DNA of 23,236 nt, from positions 1 to 23,236 of the forward strand of contig DAHVOW010000025.1 of assembly GCA_027318585.1 (NCBI GenBank). The letters run 5' to 3'. The position numbers and the translations under genes were made by a program. Below, one piece after another: positions 1-7,656 of the stretch. This DNA is from Methanobacteriaceae archaeon. GTDB taxonomy: Archaea > Methanobacteriota > Methanobacteria > Methanobacteriales > Methanobacteriaceae. The stretch's first letter is position 1. The number at the start of each line of letters is the position of its first letter. Under the pieces are notes generated by a model. The model did not search any database. It worked only from the letters and a program-made list of their open reading frames with translations, and was not told where the DNA came from.

Positions 1-36
1 TAGGAATGTAAGCTTTTTTTGTATGTTTTTTTGCAC
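1..36 (-). CDS. 5' end of a third surface-protein gene (partial)
   Basis: Only twelve codons lie in the window, read leftwards from a GTG at 36: MQKNIQKKLTFL. The first five residues are identical to the start of the surface protein encoded at 2191-3786, and the bases before it (GGAGGTGAAAAAGTG) match that gene exactly. The lysine-rich start fits the n-region of a signal peptide. I infer another DUF11-type secreted or wall-bound protein of the same family. The body of the gene lies outside the window, so the product cannot be confirmed. Confidence 0.7.
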   Translation of the reverse strand, partial: MQKNIQKKLTFL

Positions 37-81
37 TTTTTCACCTCCTTTTACAGTTGTTAACATACATTATCGTGAATG

Positions 82-144
82 GAGCAATAGTAAAAAAATA
101 TTGCTCTTTCTCAACAATTTTTGTTTAACTAACAATATATAAAA
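82..144 (-). promoter_or_regulatory. Promoter and 5'-end stem-loop of the partial surface-protein gene
   Basis: On the minus strand a TATA box (TTTTATATA, 136-144) predicts transcription starting near 114. A perfect 8-bp stem, GAGCAATA (82-89) with TATTGCTC (99-106) around a 9-nt loop, would then form the very 5' end of the mRNA. It begins 46 nt before the GTG. The same arrangement precedes the genes at 468-1952 and 2191-3786. The stem is directly visible; transcription start is inferred from usual TATA spacing. Confidence 0.55.
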
Positions 145-416
145 GGCTTACTAATTGAACACCTTTTTAGGGACGATCATGGATTAGTTAATCTATATAA
201 GAACCAGGGAGTGGAAAATAAAAAATTATTTCACTAATCAAATGTTATTGTTCACTATTATTACTAAGGTATCCCTAGAACAACTCAAAGATACTAAATA
301 AGTAATATTTGACCTTTAAACTCAGAAGTTATCCTTTCTGATCCTAATAAAGATATGATTCTACTTATAATCATTTTATTAAGGTTGAATAAAAAATAAC
401 AGTTCTAATTTTTTTC

Positions 417-453
417 AAAAAAATAGAAAGAATGGGATCTCCCGGGGAGATCC
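417..453 (-). terminator. Stem-loop plus oligo-T terminator of the 468-1952 gene
   Basis: GGATCTCCC (435-443) pairs perfectly with GGGAGATCC (445-453) around a single G, and on the minus strand a seven-T tract follows (417-423). This lies just after the stop codon at 468. Oligo-T tracts are the usual archaeal termination signal; the stem is an additional feature. Confidence 0.75.
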
Positions 454-467
454 TCAAATTTGGGTTC

Positions 468-1952
468 TTATTTCCTTTTTGGCAGTACCATACCACCCAG
501 TAGCATGAAGAATGCTAACACCAGAACAGCGATTGGTGCTCCGGTTTTCTGCATAGCCACGGTTTTGGCGTTGACTTCAGGTTCATCAGCAGCTGCTTCC
601 TGGGCATTGATAGCTACAGATGCAGCGTTTCCTTCCAGGTTAGGGTCCCAGCTCAGGGCGGTGACATTGGCCTGGTTGATGATCTGTCCAGTCTGCTCCA
701 CCACGGAAGTGATGGTTAAGACTGCCGATGCACCGTTAGGTAAGCTGGCGATGGTCCACAGACCCGTAGTTGGGTCGTAGGTTCCGAAGTTAGCCACTGA
801 AGATACATAGGTCAAACCAGCGGGTAGCTTGTCGAAGACCGTCACATCCACTGCGGTGTCGGGTCCGTTGTTGTTCACAATCAGAGTGAAGATCACGGTA
901 TCCTTAACCACTGGTGCGGCGTTGTTCACGGTTTTAGTGAGGACCAGGTCGGCATCGGCAACTGCGGCCACGGTCACCGTCACTGTAGCAGTGTCCGTTC
1001 CACCATTTCCATCACTGATGGTGTAGGTGAAGGTGTCCACTCCATTCCAGTTACTGTTAGGAGTATAGGTCACGGTGGTTCCACCGTTTATAACCACACT
1101 ACCATTAGCTGGCTGAGTAACACCGGTAACAGTTAAAGCGTTACCATCCGGGTCGCTGTCGTTAGCTAAGACGTTGATGGTCACTGGAGTGTCCTCGTTG
1201 GTGTTGGCTGAGTCATCTGCCGCCACTGGAGCATCATTCACGTTGGCAATGGTGATGGTCACCAGAGCAGTGTCGGTTCGGGTAACTTCCCCATCGAATG
1301 CAGATAAGGTGTAGATGAAGGTTTCTATTCCGAAGTAGTTAGTTCCAGTTGGTGTGTAGGTGTAGGTACCATCCAGTGGGTTCATCACCACATTACCATG
1401 AAGAGCCGGAGTGGTTACTGCCCAAGTGTTAGTTCCAGAACCAAAGACATCGTTACCAGCCACACCCGCGGCAAATGGAGTATCCTCCACGGCATTAGTC
1501 ACGGCGTCATCGTTGGCCACCGGATTAACTCCCTGGTTGGGATTGTAGGCGCAGACCGTTAAACCTATGGTGTTACTAATGTCTGGATTTTGGTGTGGAA
1601 CACTGCTGCCAGCGTAAGCGGCATTGATTATTTTCTGTCCAGGAGTGGTTGGTGTGTAAATGTAACTGGCACGACCATTAACTCCGGTGTTTACGGTGGC
1701 AATGGTAGTCCCGTCCACTCGGAATTCAATGGGTGCATTTTGTACATCAGAAAGCAAACCACCCGATCCTTCCACCTGCAAATGTGCTTCCAGGGTTACC
1801 GAATCCCCGGTGTTGATGGTATTATCGGCATCGTTGGTAGTCAGTGTCAAAGTGGTATCATATTCTGCTGCACTGGCAGCACCAATGATAGTCATAAAGA
1901 AGGCCATTGAGACTAGTAGAAGTAATAGCTTTTTTGGCATGTTTTTATTCAC
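468..1952 (-). CDS. Cell-surface protein with Ig-like, cadherin-like and DUF11 domains
   Basis: A secreted, wall-associated protein of 494 aa, probably adhesive or structural. A signal peptide spans residues 1-28 (MNKNMPKKLLLLLVSMAFF then a cleavable ASAA). Next come an Ig-like domain (about 30-130), two cadherin-like/tandem-95 type repeats (about 143-237 and 238-330, each with a DDxxxxxEDTP opening and a WNGxDTFTY-type strand) and one DUF11 domain (about 333-445, FTLIVNNNGPDTA, DKLPAGLTYVSS). The last 28 residues read MQKTG (467-471), a hydrophobic helix and a KRK end, like a sortase-type sorting signal but with MQ in place of LP. The start is GTG, 5 bases after GGGGGGTGATATA. The DUF11 domain and tail are closely similar to those of the neighbour at 2191-3786, so the two are paralogues. 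The ligand is unknown. Confidence 0.9.
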   Translation of the reverse strand: MNKNMPKKLLLLLVSMAFFMTIIGAASAAEYDTTLTLTTNDADNTINTGDSVTLEAHLQVEGSGGLLSDVQNAPIEFRVDGTTIATVNTGVNGRASYIYTPTTPGQKIINAAYAGSSVPHQNPDISNTIGLTVCAYNPNQGVNPVANDDAVTNAVEDTPFAAGVAGNDVFGSGTNTWAVTTPALHGNVVMNPLDGTYTYTPTGTNYFGIETFIYTLSAFDGEVTRTDTALVTITIANVNDAPVAADDSANTNEDTPVTINVLANDSDPDGNALTVTGVTQPANGSVVINGGTTVTYTPNSNWNGVDTFTYTISDGNGGTDTATVTVTVAAVADADLVLTKTVNNAAPVVKDTVIFTLIVNNNGPDTAVDVTVFDKLPAGLTYVSSVANFGTYDPTTGLWTIASLPNGASAVLTITSVVEQTGQIINQANVTALSWDPNLEGNAASVAINAQEAAADEPEVNAKTVAMQKTGAPIAVLVLAFFMLLGGMVLPKRK

Positions 1953-1996
1953 TATATCACCCCCCGTTACAGTTTTAACATGCTTGGTAATCGTAT

Positions 1997-2054
1997 TATG
2001 AACAAAAATTGTTCATATTCGACAATATTCATATTGTATTATTTAATATAAATA
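1997..2054 (-). promoter_or_regulatory. Promoter and 5'-end stem-loop of the 468-1952 gene
   Basis: Minus strand: an AT-rich TATA box (TATTTATATT, 2045-2054) followed by a perfect 9-bp stem, TATGAACAA (1997-2005) with TTGTTCATA (2009-2017), loop AAA. The predicted start of transcription, near 2023, puts the hairpin at the 5' end of the mRNA. The stem lies 45 nt before the GTG, matching the two related genes although the stem sequence itself differs. Confidence 0.5.
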
Positions 2055-2143
2055 ACTTTTCAATACTGCCCACCAGCCATAACTCTGGTTATTGGTTTTA
2101 CAGGAATAAAAAACTTTAAAAATCAAATCCGGAGCTCTAATTT

Positions 2144-2179
2144 AAAAAAAAAGGAAAAAAAAGGATCTTTGCAAGATCC
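2144..2179 (-). terminator. Stem-loop plus oligo-T terminator of the 2191-3786 gene
   Basis: GGATCTT (2163-2169) pairs with AAGATCC (2173-2179) around TGC. On the minus strand two long T tracts follow (2155-2162 and 2144-2152). It begins 11 bases past the stop codon, and its GGATCT stem resembles the terminator of the neighbouring paralogue. Confidence 0.75.
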
Positions 2180-2190
2180 CTTTTGAAGGT

Positions 2191-3786
2191 TTATTTACGT
2201 CTTGGTAGTACCATACCTGCCAGTAGCAGGAAGGCGGCCACAATTAAAGCCGCAATGGGCAGACCAGTTTTCTCCATATCCACGGTCTTGGCATCAACCG
2301 GTGTTGGTTCAAGCTCTTGGACATTCATGGCTGCATAGGCCGTGTTATCCACCAGGTTAGGGTCCCAGACCAGGGACGTTACCTTAGCCTCGTTGAGAAC
2401 CAACCCCGACTGTTCTGCCACGGCAGTGATGGTCAGCACTGCCTGGGCACCTCTAGGCAGGGTGCCGATGGTCCACAGTCCACTTGCAGAATCGTAGGAT
2501 CCGTAATTAGCCGTGGATGATACGTAGCTCACACCAGCTGGTAACTTGTCCGTGGCGTTCACGTCGTATGCGGTGTCGGGTCCCTTGTTGTTCACAATCA
2601 GGGTGAAGACCACTTTATCCTTCACCAGGGGCCGTGGATTGTCCACCGATTTGGTAATGGCCAGGTCCGCGGATGGCACGTGTATGGTGGCGGTGGTGGT
2701 CACCGGGTCTTTTAGAGTCTCATGGACTGCAGTTGCCGTGTTAACCACGTCCTTACCTGCAACGGCAGGTAGGACTTTCACCGTCACGGTTCGGGTAACC
2801 TTCTCACCCGGATTTAGGGTGTCCAGGTTCCAGGTAACCACTCCCGCTGCATATGATCCTCCCTCACCCGCGGATAGGTACTCCATACCTTCCGGGACCT
2901 TATCGGTTATTACCAGATTACGGGCCGTGCTGGGGCCCTGGTTGGTAACCTGCACCGTGTAGGTAACTGTATCTCCTACCTGGTAGCTGGTTTTTGGTGT
3001 GGTTTTAGTGATGGTCAGTGGTGCCTGGTTGGTAACGGTTGTGGTTTCTGTGGCCTGGTTGTTGCAGGGATGTGTGTCGGTAACTCCTTCAGGAGGAGTC
3101 ACAGTAACGGTGTTAGTCAAACTACCCTCGGCCTCTGGACTGACAGTACCCACAACGGTTAACGTCACACTCTCACCACTCGCCAGAACTAACCCGGTCC
3201 AGGCGCCAGAACTACTATCGTAACTACCAGCGCTGGGCGTCCAACTCGTGGCGGTGAAACCATCCGGCAACGAATCCGAAACTCTGAAAATATCACTCGC
3301 CAGTACACTGCTAGGACCAAAATTCGTCACCGTAACCGTATAAGTCAACTCACCACCAGCAACCACAGGATCAGGACTATCCACCTTCGAAACACACAAA
3401 TCCACAGCTCGATCACAGATTACCGTTACGGTACCAGTATCAGTTCCCCCCTTACCATCAGTAACGCAGTAAGTGAACGTATCCTCGCCATTCCAGTCAT
3501 TATCAGGCGTATATTGGATTTTTCCATTGACTATACATGCCGTTCCATGAGCCGGATTACTAACATCAGAGAGTGCGAGTGAATCGCAATCTGGATCCTG
3601 GTCGTTGGCCAGGACATCTATTAAGACCGGATTATTCTCACAAGTCTTAGCACAGTCATCATTAGCGACTGGTGGACCATTAAAAACTGATTCAATGGTC
3701 TGTTCCGCCGTTGCCGCGCCACTGATGGAGAAAACTAAAGATACCGCTATGGTAAATGCAATCAGCATTCGTATGTTTTTTTGCAC
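2191..3786 (-). CDS. Cell-surface protein with cadherin-like and three DUF11 domains
   Basis: A secreted protein of 531 aa, paralogous to the 468-1952 product. A signal peptide is followed by one cadherin-like repeat (about 33-125, ending in TFTYCVTDGKGGTDTGTV) and three DUF11 domains (about 126-250, 253-370 and 372-485). The cadherin-like repeat and first DUF11 domain are unusually rich in cysteine (CAKTC, DCDS, CIVN, CVTD, ICDRAVDLC), which would allow disulfides outside the cell. The C-terminus is MEKTG (504-508), a hydrophobic helix and RRK: the same 28-residue anchor as the paralogue. The start is GTG, seven bases after GGAGG. Codon choice differs between the front half (codons ending in T, G or A) and the back half (codons ending in C), pointing to a mosaic origin. 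Substrate or ligand unknown. Confidence 0.9.
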   Translation of the reverse strand: MQKNIRMLIAFTIAVSLVFSISGAATAEQTIESVFNGPPVANDDCAKTCENNPVLIDVLANDQDPDCDSLALSDVSNPAHGTACIVNGKIQYTPDNDWNGEDTFTYCVTDGKGGTDTGTVTVICDRAVDLCVSKVDSPDPVVAGGELTYTVTVTNFGPSSVLASDIFRVSDSLPDGFTATSWTPSAGSYDSSSGAWTGLVLASGESVTLTVVGTVSPEAEGSLTNTVTVTPPEGVTDTHPCNNQATETTTVTNQAPLTITKTTPKTSYQVGDTVTYTVQVTNQGPSTARNLVITDKVPEGMEYLSAGEGGSYAAGVVTWNLDTLNPGEKVTRTVTVKVLPAVAGKDVVNTATAVHETLKDPVTTTATIHVPSADLAITKSVDNPRPLVKDKVVFTLIVNNKGPDTAYDVNATDKLPAGVSYVSSTANYGSYDSASGLWTIGTLPRGAQAVLTITAVAEQSGLVLNEAKVTSLVWDPNLVDNTAYAAMNVQELEPTPVDAKTVDMEKTGLPIAALIVAAFLLLAGMVLPRRK

Positions 3787-3829
3787 TTTTTCACCTCCTT
3801 TTACAATGGATTAACATCGTATGAGATAA

Positions 3830-3898
3830 GAGCAAATAGTTAATACAAAAAATAGTATTGCTCCCCCCTATTCTACTTCATTAAAAAATATAATAAAC
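3830..3898 (-). promoter_or_regulatory. Promoter and 5'-end stem-loop of the 2191-3786 gene
   Basis: Minus strand: TATA box within 3889-3898 (TTTATTATAT) and, downstream, the stem GAGCAAATA (3830-3838) with TATTGCTC (3856-3863), one bulged base and a 17-nt loop. The predicted transcript start near 3867 is only a few bases before the stem. The stem sequence is nearly the same as that at 82-106. Confidence 0.5.
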
Positions 3899-3966
3899 TT
3901 TCCTAGGGTATTACCGTTACATTTAATGTTAAGAAATAGATACGTCCCGGTAGGAATAGTTAAAAC

Positions 3967-3986
3967 AAAAAATAGCTATAAAAAAA
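3967..3986 (-). terminator. Oligo-T termination tract of the response regulator gene
   Basis: Two T tracts on the minus strand (3980-3986 and 3967-3972) directly follow the stop codon at 3993. There is no strong stem. The placement fits an archaeal oligo-T terminator. Confidence 0.45.
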
Positions 3987-3992
3987 TAAAAA

Positions 3993-5129
3993 TTACTTCT
4001 GTGGAGTGCGGATAACCGCCTCTAGGGCCACCGGGGACCCATCTTCACCCCGGACCACCAGGTGGTTCTGCTCGATCCAGCGGGTCTTTCCATCCTTGGT
4101 GACGATGGGGTACTTGTAGGTCTTCTCACCCTCATCCTCCAGGGCCTGTTTCATCCTCTCCTCCAGGTCCTCCTTCCAGTCCGGGTGCACCATCTCCTGC
4201 AGGAGGAAGGGCAACTGCAGCAGTTCCTCCATGGTGTGTCCGGATAACTCTTCCACGGTGGGAGACAGGTACTCCAGTTCACCGTCGGGTATGGAGATAC
4301 GGTAGAACACCCATCCGGCATTCTCCATCAGGCGACGGAAGTTGAGCTGGGACTCCTTCCGCAGTTCCTCGCACTTTTTCATGCGGGTGATGTCGGTGAA
4401 GTGGACGGTGAGCTCCTTCTTGCCGGTGGAGAGGACCATGACATCGAAGTAGCGGTCCAGTCCCGGAGAATAATATTCAATTTGTTCAGATTTGCGCAGT
4501 AGGGCGGCTTCGGCCATGGCTTCCAGTAGAACATCTTTTTCTTCGATGGGGAATACCTGGGAGTATCTTTCTCCCTGCAGGGACTCCCGGTTCAGGCGGA
4601 CCATAGTCTGGAAGGCAGGGTTGGCGTCTTCGATGGTGAAGTCGATGACGTGTCCTTCCGGGCCGGTTATAACCTCCAGTAAGAGGATCCCATTGGCTGA
4701 ATTTTCGTACAGTACCCAGCACTGTTGGTTGGTTTTTTTAAGCCTTTTCACCCGGGCCCCTTTCTCCAGGGCCATGTTGATGAATCCCCTCATCTTCTTG
4801 AAGTCGTAGGGTTTGATGATGTAGGCTTCCGGCTGGGTGTCCCGGGCCCGTTCCATGGTACTGGCATCTGCATAGGCGGTGGTGTATATCACCGGCACAT
4901 CCACGTGTTTTTTGATTTTCTCCACTGCTTCAATACCGTCTTTATCTCCCCGCAGCACGATATCCATTAAAATCAGATCGGGCCTCAAAAGCAGGGCCTT
5001 CTTAACCGCCTCTTCACTGGAGTCCACTATGGCCAGGGCCTCGTAACCCCAGGATTCCAGTCTCTTCTGTATATCCAGGGCTATCAGACCATCGTCTTCT
5101 ACAATTAATATTCTGGGACTATCAGTAAT
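3993..5129 (-). CDS. Response regulator: receiver domain plus two PAS domains, ATT start
   Basis: A cytoplasmic two-component signalling protein of 378 aa. The receiver domain covers residues 1-120: the acidic pair in ILIVEDDG, the phosphorylated aspartate D56 in LILMDI, a threonine in YTTAY and the lysine in YIIKPYD. Two PAS domains follow (about 150-255 and 260-378; the second contains FRRLMENAGWVFYRI and ends in a PAC-like YPIVTKDGKTRWIEQNHLV). No kinase or DNA-binding output domain is visible, so it probably relays a signal to a partner kinase. The usual start choice, GTG at 5027, would cut off the first 34 residues including the acidic pocket. The only start-like codon before the conserved RILIVEDD, after an in-frame TAA, is ATT at 5127-5129, eight bases after GGGGG. 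No histidine kinase gene is in the window. Confidence 0.8.
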   Translation of the reverse strand: MTDSPRILIVEDDGLIALDIQKRLESWGYEALAIVDSSEEAVKKALLLRPDLILMDIVLRGDKDGIEAVEKIKKHVDVPVIYTTAYADASTMERARDTQPEAYIIKPYDFKKMRGFINMALEKGARVKRLKKTNQQCWVLYENSANGILLLEVITGPEGHVIDFTIEDANPAFQTMVRLNRESLQGERYSQVFPIEEKDVLLEAMAEAALLRKSEQIEYYSPGLDRYFDVMVLSTGKKELTVHFTDITRMKKCEELRKESQLNFRRLMENAGWVFYRISIPDGELEYLSPTVEELSGHTMEELLQLPFLLQEMVHPDWKEDLEERMKQALEDEGEKTYKYPIVTKDGKTRWIEQNHLVVRGEDGSPVALEAVIRTPQK

Positions 5130-5291
5130 GCTTTAAACCCCCTTAACCTCATCTTCTATTATATTGTGATTACTTCTACTTAAAATAATATTTATTACTC
5201 CTTTAGAATATAGTCCTACTAATAGATGGCTAAACAGCATCCTCTTAGATCTGTAAAATTCTCTAGGATCTACAAAAAGCCAGATTATTCT

Positions 5292-5332
5292 AAAAAAAGC
5301 TAAACTGATTATTCAAGATCTATAAAAAAAAA
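5292..5332 (-). terminator. T-rich terminator of the MFS exporter gene
   Basis: A nine-T tract (5324-5332) begins three bases past the stop codon on the minus strand, and a second seven-T tract follows at 5292-5298. Similar AGATCTAT/AGGATCTA-plus-oligo-A units recur at 5247-5278, so the whole spacer looks like a run of weak termination signals. Confidence 0.55.
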
Positions 5333-5334
5333 TG

Positions 5335-6807
5335 TTATTTGTTTTTCACCATCCACTCCCCAGAGACAGCCTCCGATGTTACCGGCTCCTCTTCCTCACT
5401 GGGAGTTTCCTTTAAAAAGAAGGACAGAATTAATCCTAATAATGATAGTACCACAGCTAACAGGAAAACATTCTGGATAGAGAGTATTAAAGCCGGAGTT
5501 GGGCCTAAAAAAGCGGCACTGGAGCTGGTTAGTGTTAAATTCACCAGGAGTCCGAATATGGGGACGAATACGATGAACCCTACATTTCGGAAAAACCGCA
5601 TCGATGCGGTTACCACGCCTATTTCTCGAAGTGGGAATGCATTCTGTACTGCCACATTGAATATGTTGTAGGCCATTCCGGAACCAACACCCAGAATGGT
5701 GGAATAGAGTATCAAGAGGTAGTAGGGTGTGTGGGCATTCATGGTGGCCAGGAGCAAAACCCCCATCCCGGTGATGATAAATTCGGCTATGACCAGCTTT
5801 TTGTATCTTCCAGTCCGGGATATGATTTGTCCCGTGATTAGACTGGCTAATGTGAGACTTAAAAACATGGGGATCATTAAAAACCCGGAATTGGTAGCGC
5901 TCATCCCTAAAACGCCCTGCGCAAATAAGGGGACGTAAATTATCCCACTGAACATCAGGGCACTGGCTAAAAAGCTTTCCAACGAGGAGACATTGAATAT
6001 TGAATTCTTAAATAGATAAAGCGGCAGAATTGGTTCCACCGCTTTTTTCTCAGCCCAGACAAATAAGGTGAACATAACTCCGGAAACTACTATCAGTCCA
6101 GCTATCACACCCCCGGCATAACTATTTATATCCCCGGCCAGGGTTAGTGCCAGGAAGAGGGAACTTAATGATAGGGTCAAGGTCAGGACCCCGGAATAAT
6201 CAATGACTTTTTTAACATCCTTTAATTTGAAGTTGGGAAGGGAGTATGATATCAGGGCTACCGCCGCGATCCCCACTGGAACATTCACAAAGAACACCCA
6301 TCTCCAACCCAGGGTATCAGTGATGACCCCGCCCAGAATGGGTCCTAAAACATCGGCCAGTCCAAATACGGTTCCCAGTATGCCCATGTACTTGGCTCTT
6401 TCTCGGGGACTGGAAATTTCTCCCACCACCATGAAGGGGAGGGATATTAAAATTCCACCCCCAATTCCCTGAAGTCCCCGGAACAGGATCAGCATCAGCA
6501 TGTTGGTGGAGAAACCACACAGGACCGACGTTACTACAAATATGATAATACCGGCAATTAGAACATGTTTCCTACCGTATATATCTGATAATTTTCCAAA
6601 AAGGATTATGGAGATGGTGGATGTTAACATGTAAGAGGTGAAGGGCCAGACATAGTATTCCATACCCTGCAGACTGTTAATAACCTTGGGCATGGCAGTG
6701 GCCATGATGGAATAATCCAGGGCCGCCACCAGAATTCCCACCATCAATCCCACCATGATCAGGTTTAGTCTATCTTTAGCAAGGGTAGGATGGCCTTCCG
6801 GATTCAT
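5335..6807 (-). CDS. MFS drug-resistance transporter, DHA2 (EmrB/QacA) type
   Basis: An inner-membrane, proton-driven multidrug exporter of 490 aa, the usual length for the 14-helix DHA2 family. The first helix carries LDYSIMATAMPKVI, the family's early acidic motif. After helix 2 comes the loop GKLSDIYGRKHVL (MFS motif A, GxLxDrxGrk), and ADVLGPILGGVITDTLGWRW is the DHA2 motif C with GWRW. The C-terminal tail after the last helix is acidic (EEEE). The start is ATG with GTGAT three bases before it. It is the third gene after tetR and DUF169, a usual arrangement for a drug-induced efflux operon. The transported compound cannot be read from sequence. Confidence 0.92.
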   Translation of the reverse strand: MNPEGHPTLAKDRLNLIMVGLMVGILVAALDYSIMATAMPKVINSLQGMEYYVWPFTSYMLTSTISIILFGKLSDIYGRKHVLIAGIIIFVVTSVLCGFSTNMLMLILFRGLQGIGGGILISLPFMVVGEISSPRERAKYMGILGTVFGLADVLGPILGGVITDTLGWRWVFFVNVPVGIAAVALISYSLPNFKLKDVKKVIDYSGVLTLTLSLSSLFLALTLAGDINSYAGGVIAGLIVVSGVMFTLFVWAEKKAVEPILPLYLFKNSIFNVSSLESFLASALMFSGIIYVPLFAQGVLGMSATNSGFLMIPMFLSLTLASLITGQIISRTGRYKKLVIAEFIITGMGVLLLATMNAHTPYYLLILYSTILGVGSGMAYNIFNVAVQNAFPLREIGVVTASMRFFRNVGFIVFVPIFGLLVNLTLTSSSAAFLGPTPALILSIQNVFLLAVVLSLLGLILSFFLKETPSEEEEPVTSEAVSGEWMVKNK

Positions 6808-6859
6808 GGTATCACGGTATTTTAAGAATGATTCTGATTTTTTTTAGAGTAAAATGATT

Positions 6860-6883
6860 CCCACTGATTTTATAATCAATGGG
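6860..6883 (-). promoter_or_regulatory. Inverted repeat over a TATA box before the MFS gene
   Basis: CCCACTGATT (6860-6869) and AATCAATGGG (6874-6883) form a 10-bp inverted repeat with one mismatch and a 4-nt centre. The centre holds a TATA box (minus-strand TTATAAAA, 6868-6875) placed for a transcript starting near 6845 and an MFS leader of about 40 nt. This suggests an internal promoter under its own regulator. It does not match the tetR palindrome at 8338-8371. Confidence 0.45.
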
Positions 6884-6905
6884 GTATTCATTACAGATAT
6901 TATAA

Positions 6906-7604
6906 CTAATTTAAAAGTGATTCTTCCTTGAAGAACGCTTTAGTCCGCATCTCGGATAAATTAGAAACTAGGCGTGATAAGTCGCCTCCAGGAATGCTGA
7001 CCATAATATCTTCCTTTAAAAGATCCATATTTTCCCGGGCGGCCACATCACCAAATCCATAAGTCACCTTTCCAGTCATATAAGGTGTTGCAGCCATGGA
7101 GCTGCAGATGGGAACTGCATCCGCACCCAGCCCATGTTCTCCGGAGTCGTAGGCGTTGGCATGAAGTATTTCCATCCCTTGCTGGGCGTTGCAGATCATG
7201 AATATCACGTCGGGTTCAAATTCGGCCCGTTTTAAAGGAGCAAAAATAACGGCACTGAAGATCCCGGGATCTATGTAGTTTTCATCCTTCCGGGACCGCT
7301 GCACCGCAGGAATATTCTTATACAGGCCCTTGGGTATCATGAAGGCTCCGCTTTGTACGTTAGCCGGGTAGTCGCTCATACTTTTAAGTCCGGAGTATCG
7401 GGCCCCACCCATGCATTCCTCTTCCTCCAGGGTGCCGTAGAATATTTCGCCATTTTGAGCTTTCACCAGCTTGGCGCAGAATTTGGATTTACCTTCCTCC
7501 TTTTTAACATTTTTTGGCTCTTTAACAGACCACTTTATGGCCACTGGTTCATTTTCCAATCTTAAAAGTTCATTCAATTTATTCCCTAATTCCTGGTATT
7601 CCAT
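6906..7604 (-). CDS. DUF169 family protein
   Basis: A soluble protein of 232 aa of the DUF169 family, common in methanogens and of unknown biochemical role. Family signs are the opening MEYQELGNKLNELLRLENEP followed by VAIKW, a cysteine in KFCAKLV, EEECMGGARYSGL, and the later GADAVPICSSMAATPYMTG segment. A frame extending nine residues further up (ATG at 7631) has no ribosome binding site. The ATG at 7604 has GGAG eight bases before it and matches where the family begins, so I chose it. It lies 52 bases after tetR and 98 before the MFS gene, all on the same strand, so it is probably co-regulated with efflux. Its conserved cysteines hint at metal or cofactor binding, which is inference. Confidence 0.85.
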   Translation of the reverse strand: MEYQELGNKLNELLRLENEPVAIKWSVKEPKNVKKEEGKSKFCAKLVKAQNGEIFYGTLEEEECMGGARYSGLKSMSDYPANVQSGAFMIPKGLYKNIPAVQRSRKDENYIDPGIFSAVIFAPLKRAEFEPDVIFMICNAQQGMEILHANAYDSGEHGLGADAVPICSSMAATPYMTGKVTYGFGDVAARENMDLLKEDIMVSIPGGDLSRLVSNLSEMRTKAFFKEESLLN

Positions 7605-7656
7605 ACTAAAAACTCCACTCTTTTTATACATTAAAAATTGATTTACGCCTATTTTT

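Larger units (their letters stand above)
37..467. other. Gene-free AT-rich spacer
   Basis: This stretch of about 430 bases holds the leader and promoter of the partial gene at its left end and the terminator of the 468-1952 gene at its right end. Between about 150 and 415 I see no coding frame with a ribosome binding site, no tRNA-like fold and no clear repeat. Confidence 0.6.

Noticed and set aside
829..3223. Several plus-strand frames opposite the surface-protein genes
   Set aside because: They are Val/Thr-rich shadows of the repetitive minus-strand coding sequence, without ribosome binding sites.
3993..5027. Response regulator starting at GTG 5027
   Set aside because: It would remove the acidic residues needed for phosphorylation, although they are encoded in frame directly upstream.
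5240..5334. CRISPR-like array from the repeated AGATCTA-plus-A units
   Set aside because: The units are short, differ in sequence and spacing, and read better as serial T-rich terminators on the minus strand.
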